Origin: Microcebus murinus
Lineage: Eukaryota > Chordata > Mammalia > Primates > Cheirogaleidae
Direction of reading: 5' to 3'
Length of the DNA stretch: 64,000 bases
NCBI RefSeq assembly: GCF_040939455.1
Contig: NC_134104.1
Location: 10,625,501-10,689,500 of the forward strand
The notes under the pieces were generated by a model. It ran no database searches and was not told where the DNA came from. It saw only the letters and a program-made list of their open reading frames with translations. Made by a program: the position numbers and the translations under genes. Shown here piece by piece: positions 1 through 64,000 of the stretch. Position 1 is the first letter of the stretch. Each line of letters begins with the position of its first letter.

Positions 1-28
1 AAAATAAGCATCGGGGTTTGTAACTTAC

Positions 29-60021
<59,993 letters not shown>

Positions 60022-60404
60022 CTAAACAGAAACCAGGGAAAAGATATACAGATGAGTCAGCAAACACTCACTGTACAGGAAGACCAGGCTTCTGTGCACA
60101 TGCACTATGCAACCTTATGCAATCACAGTGCTTTATACATTTGCTATTATCCTAGGTGCTTTGTAAAAAGGAAATTAAGCTTCAATGAAAAAGGGAAGAA
60201 ACAAAAAGCATAGCATAGCATCTGACACATTATTTGTTAAACATCTGTATGTGAAAGAATAGAGTTTCAAAATATAATCTGGCATTTTGTCTGGATTACC
60301 ATCTCTATCTGTATTGGGCTGTATTTACAAAGCTGAAACTTATTCTGTCTAAATTTAACATCTTTTGTCACTGCCTCCACCATGACCATCCTCAGACAAA
60401 TTCA

Positions 60405-60560
60405 AGGAAGATTCAGAGAATCTTAGAGGAGGAAGGGACCTCAGAGGGATCTCTTCTGTTTCATTGTACAGATTTTTAAAAAGAAAAAATGGGGCTGATT
60501 ACTCAAGGTTGCACAAATGACTAATATCACAGCCAGGATTAGAACACGTTTCCTATGTTA
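60405..60560 (-). repeat. MIR-like SINE, diverged
   Basis: 'ggaagggacctcagaggga', 'tgtacagatttttaaaaag', 'ggttgcacaaatgac', 'cagccaggattagaacac' follow the reverse MIR/MIR3 pattern. Confidence 0.5.
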
Positions 60561-60784
60561 GAAAAAAACAAAAACAAAACTTTAGCAAAAGATTTTAATT
60601 TACACTTGTAACAATTCTCAGCACTTCAGAACTATGTAAAAGAATGTTAATATTTTATCTATTCCAGATCAAAAGGGTAACAATAAATGTGAAGAACTAG
60701 CTCTGCACTTGCACAGACCCTGTCTTAATCAATCAATCAATTAATAAAGTTCCTTCATCTGTGAAACGAGAAAAATAATCTAGA

Positions 60785-61010
60785 ACACAAGCTGGCAAAC
60801 TACAGCCAATAGGCCATATCTGGCCCACTGCTGGTTTTTGTAAATAACGTTCTATTAAAATAGCCATGCCCATTCATTCAAGCATGCTATATGGCTGCCT
60901 TTGCCATATAGTGGCAAAACTGAGTACCTGCAACACAGAACACATGCCTTGTAAACCTAAAATATTTACTATTTTGCTCTTTACAGGAAAAGTTTGCTGA
61001 TCCCTGCATG
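60785..61010 (-). mobile_element. hAT-type MITE copy
   Basis: 'gctggcaaactacagccaataggccatatctggcccactgctgg' to 'tgctctttacaggaaaagtttgctgatccctg', with matching inverted ends. The most complete of three related copies in the window. Confidence 0.75.
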
Positions 61011-62704
61011 GGAGATCACAATAGTCTCCTGTGATTCTAATATTTGACTCTATATGTGCTAAAGCAATGTTGCAAAACATTAAAAATAGATCAGCAACAG
61101 CTAAGATAGCATTCTAACATAACAGGACAGCAAAAAATTGAGCTTTAAGTGCTCAGAATTCTCTTATGGAAGCCTATGCATATAAAGGGATATTGGTCTT
61201 GGAGTACTAGCTCATGAGGAGATATTATGGGATAAACAGAAATCTCAGGTTCACAAACTCCACTATAGCCGTCTATGTTTGCGTAGAGAAGTTATGACTG
61301 GAAAGGAGATAAATAGAAGGAATTAATGCTTTATTTCAGATAATTACTAAGACTTTACCTTTTCTGATTAACAGATGAATAACCAAATAGCATACTCATT
61401 GTTTCAGAATGTAACAAGATAATAAAATACCTTTGTGACAAGAGACTAGCATTAACAGGATTACGAGAATTCTAGAGCTTTTTACATGACCTTAAAGAAT
61501 GGGCCTTATTTTATACGGCTACCTCTTTTAAGAACATGCAACAGCATAGACATTGAGTTGTGAAGGAAAATGAGGATGTCCACCTAATCAGATGTACCAG
61601 CTAAATCAAACCAGATTGTGAATGGCCTAAATAATGCCACTGCTGGGTTAGCCTTGCTTCCTCTCATGATATCACGAGATCAGAGGTTCTTGCCTTCTTC
61701 AGGTGGGACCTTATGGCATTCTTATGTCCACAACACATGCTTACAGATGTAGCCAGATGTGATAGCATCCAAAAGAAGTATGTGAAAATAAATCACAATG
61801 GTAATCAGGCATTCCTCTAAGTACCAACAGTACATTAACAATGGGCGTGTGTTAGAAGACTACGTGCAGTTTATGTACAATTCTTGGAGAGCCAACGATA
61901 ATTCCATCTCACTCCAAAAACATATGTGAATGTAAGTAATGATAACCAAGATTCTCCTCCCATTTATATCAAAACAGATTATCTACAACTCTTATACTTT
62001 AACTGGTATTCATAACACTAGGATGTCACAACTCCAAGGTTGAGAACTACTGCACTATATTAAGAAATTGCAGTTATGTGCATGTTGTAAAAATGCTTTT
62101 TAGGTTCTTTAAAGCAAGAACCCACAAAAAATAAAATCAAGAAAGAATAAAAAGAGATTAAGAATATTAAATTATATATTTCAGTTGGGTTTCTTTATAT
62201 TCTTGCACCTTTTTTTTAACTTTCTTGATACTCCTCTTATCCATTCTGAGTTCACTGAATTATTTCTATAGCTGTGATCAGGACAATGAGCTTTATAGTT
62301 CATCCATTTAAACAAATCAGCTCTGCTTCTATCAACAGTCTAGTTTAGCCTAAAAAAACCTCTATATTTACTCCTAAGTACCTAAAAGGAAAACAATTAC
62401 AGTTCTTTTATTTATTCCCACCGTCATGACTACACAAAGGTCTGGTTCAAAAGTAAAACTCCCACCATCAATTCTTACTGGATCAAAGTAGTAATAAATA
62501 ATGCAGATAAAGAATAGCAAAATCTGCCTTCTTTCCAGTATACTTCAAATTTTACTTTCTACCTCAAATATTTAAAAGTTCTAAAATGTTCAAATGCCTG
62601 TGTCATTCATTGTATCTGGGATGTAGATAATGCATTTCATTCAAAAAACACACGCCTAACCAAGAAAGAATTTCTCAATCAATGTCGATTTGAATACTAT
62701 TTTA

Positions 62705-62854
62705 TTTTTATTTTATTTTTTTAAAGGCAAGCATGAGCTGAAATTTATTGAGGGGGAGCAAGATAGGATTAGAGAGTAAGAGCAAGATATAGGTTTACAA
62801 AGCAAGATACATAATCACAAATAGCGACCAGACCGCTTGTCAGAGTAAAAAAAG
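62705..62854 (-). pseudogene. Retrocopy of the 3' end of an unidentified polyadenylated RNA
   Basis: A 150-bp insert between perfect copies of TGAATACTATTTTA (62691-62704 and 62855-62868). On the minus strand it runs through 'TCTGACAAGCGGTCTGGTCG', has the polyadenylation signal AATAAA about 20 nt before an A-rich tail, and sits at a TT|AAAA site, the preferred L1 endonuclease target. The parent RNA was not recognised; a retroviral LTR transcript end or a gene 3' UTR are both possible. No coding frame. Confidence 0.8.
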
Positions 62855-63323
62855 TGAATACTATTTTAACTTACTCACAGCAAACACTGACAATGTTTTG
62901 AAGAAATATTTTCAGATTTGTTGGCAATGTAGTTCTGGGTTTGTATGGCGCACTGGTATCACACAAATCGTGTAAAACAGTACTTTAAACTATACTATCA
63001 AATATTCCTTCGGCACCTGCATAAGCTAGAGTAGTTTTACATACTATGTATAAAAATGACAGCTACTACTTGGCAGGGAGTGAGTGTTACCTACAAAGAA
63101 CTTATCTATATTTATTCACCCCTTCAGATACAAATATGTGCTTATTTGAGGTAACTGCTGAGATCCTTTAGGGAGACTGGGTTCAAAATTAGATCAGAAC
63201 CTTTCAAACTCTCATCCAACTCTAACATTTTTAAACATAAAAACATTTTTGTTTTCTGTTGCAATCATAATACCAGGAAAAAACCATGGTAGTAAGAATC
63301 AGAATTTAAAAATGTTTTGTGTT

Positions 63324-63654
63324 GGGCCAGGTGCAGTGGCTCACACTTGTAATTCTAGCACTCTGGGAGGCCAAGGCAGGAGGATCGTTCAAAGTCAGGA
63401 GTTCGAAACCAGCCTGAGCAAGAGCAAGACCCTGTCTCTACTAAAAATAGAAAAAAATTAATTGGCCAACTAAAAATATATAGATAAAATTAGCCAGGCA
63501 AGGTGGCGCATGCCTGTTAGTCCCAGTTACTCAGAAGACTGAGGCAGAAGGATTGCTTGAGCCCAGGAGTTTGAGGTTGCTGTGAGCTAGGCTGACACCA
63601 TGGCACTCTAGCCTGGACAACAGAGTGAGACTCTGTCTCAAAAAAAAAAAAAAA
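63324..63654 (+). repeat. Alu, full length
   Basis: 'gggccaggtgcagtggctcac' to a long A-tail. 16-bp duplication AAAAATGTTTTGTGTT at 63308-63323 and 63655-63670. Confidence 0.96.
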
Positions 63655-64000
63655 AAAAATGTTTTGTGTTATATATCGTTGCTTCCCCACCCCAGGAAAA
63701 TTAATCCTTTTTTCCCTTCCTTTCATGTTTGTTAGACAGCAGTTACAGTTTTTCCTTTAGCATTTAATGTTCATATGAGAGATCTCTATTTTCCTTTATT
63801 AAACCTATACTTTTCTTAATAACTTTCTTTTTTTTTCTTTTTTTTCTTAATAACTTTCTAATCAGTTTTAAATATTTAACCTTTCATAGAAAAGATTTCA
63901 AATAGTATCCTAAAATTCTTCTCTATCCTTCTGATATAGATAAAAGAATCACTATTTAAAAAAAAAAAAATCCATTGAGATAACACTGGCCTTTAATACA

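Larger units (their letters stand above)
60022..64000 (-). other. Part of the intron upstream of exon 9
   Basis: No ITSN1 exon was found here by reading the reverse complement for the preceding EH2 peptide. It holds a MIR-like piece (60405-60560), a hAT-like element (60785-61010), a small retrocopy (62705-62854) and an Alu (63324-63654). The rest looks unique and AT-rich. Confidence 0.7.

Overview
The window is mammalian nuclear DNA from a primate, most likely a strepsirrhine (lemur, loris or galago). The evidence for the primate assignment is about 24 dimeric Alu copies. Most carry the strepsirrhine version of the mid-element linker ('attggccaacta' followed by 'atatatat') and a right arm reading 'gctaggctgacgccacggcactcactctag'. 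Old mammalian repeats (MIR, L2, MER5A-like, MER20, a MaLR LTR, old L1) lie between them. The exact species cannot be read from the sequence.

The whole window lies inside one gene on the minus strand, ITSN1 (intersectin 1, the endocytic scaffold protein). Eighteen coding exons were reconstructed by hand. Each has an AG acceptor and a GT donor, and reading phase is kept across all 17 introns. Together they give 2505 coding nucleotides, about 835 codons. In transcript order (high to low coordinate) they encode: the second half of EH domain 2 with its calcium-binding loop (59958-60021, 56636-56773); the serine-rich hinge (54762-54877); the long KLERQ coiled coil (51288-51550, 48768-48917, 48539-48679, 44272-44359, 43989-44128, 32269-32396, 28750-28979); SH3A (25835-25956 and 15022-15269) with the neuron-specific 15-nt microexon encoding VKGEW (23936-23950); the SH3A-B linker (12513-12672); SH3B (8857-9062); a linker (7703-7785); SH3C (3213-3379); and the start of the SH3C-D linker (29-74). 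The 5' exons (EH1 and the start of EH2) lie beyond 64000. The 3' exons (SH3D, SH3E, and DH-PH-C2 in the long isoform) lie before position 1.

Everything else is intron. The introns hold the Alu copies and free Alu monomers, L1 fragments on both strands, tandem L2 3' ends, MIRs, hAT-type elements, one MaLR-type solo LTR and several microsatellites. The less ordinary items are a near-complete Y3 RNA retrocopy with poly(A) tail and target-site duplication (47651-47767), a 150-bp retrocopy of the 3' end of an unrecognised polyadenylated RNA (62705-62854), an Alu left arm whose tail has become a 140-bp pure purine tract (8343-8640), and two copies of what looks like one young strepsirrhine Alu subfamily (38068 and 49583).

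No second protein-coding gene, CpG-island promoter or functional RNA gene could be supported. I see no undescribed multi-gene system. The most biologically meaningful feature is the microexon and its flanks.
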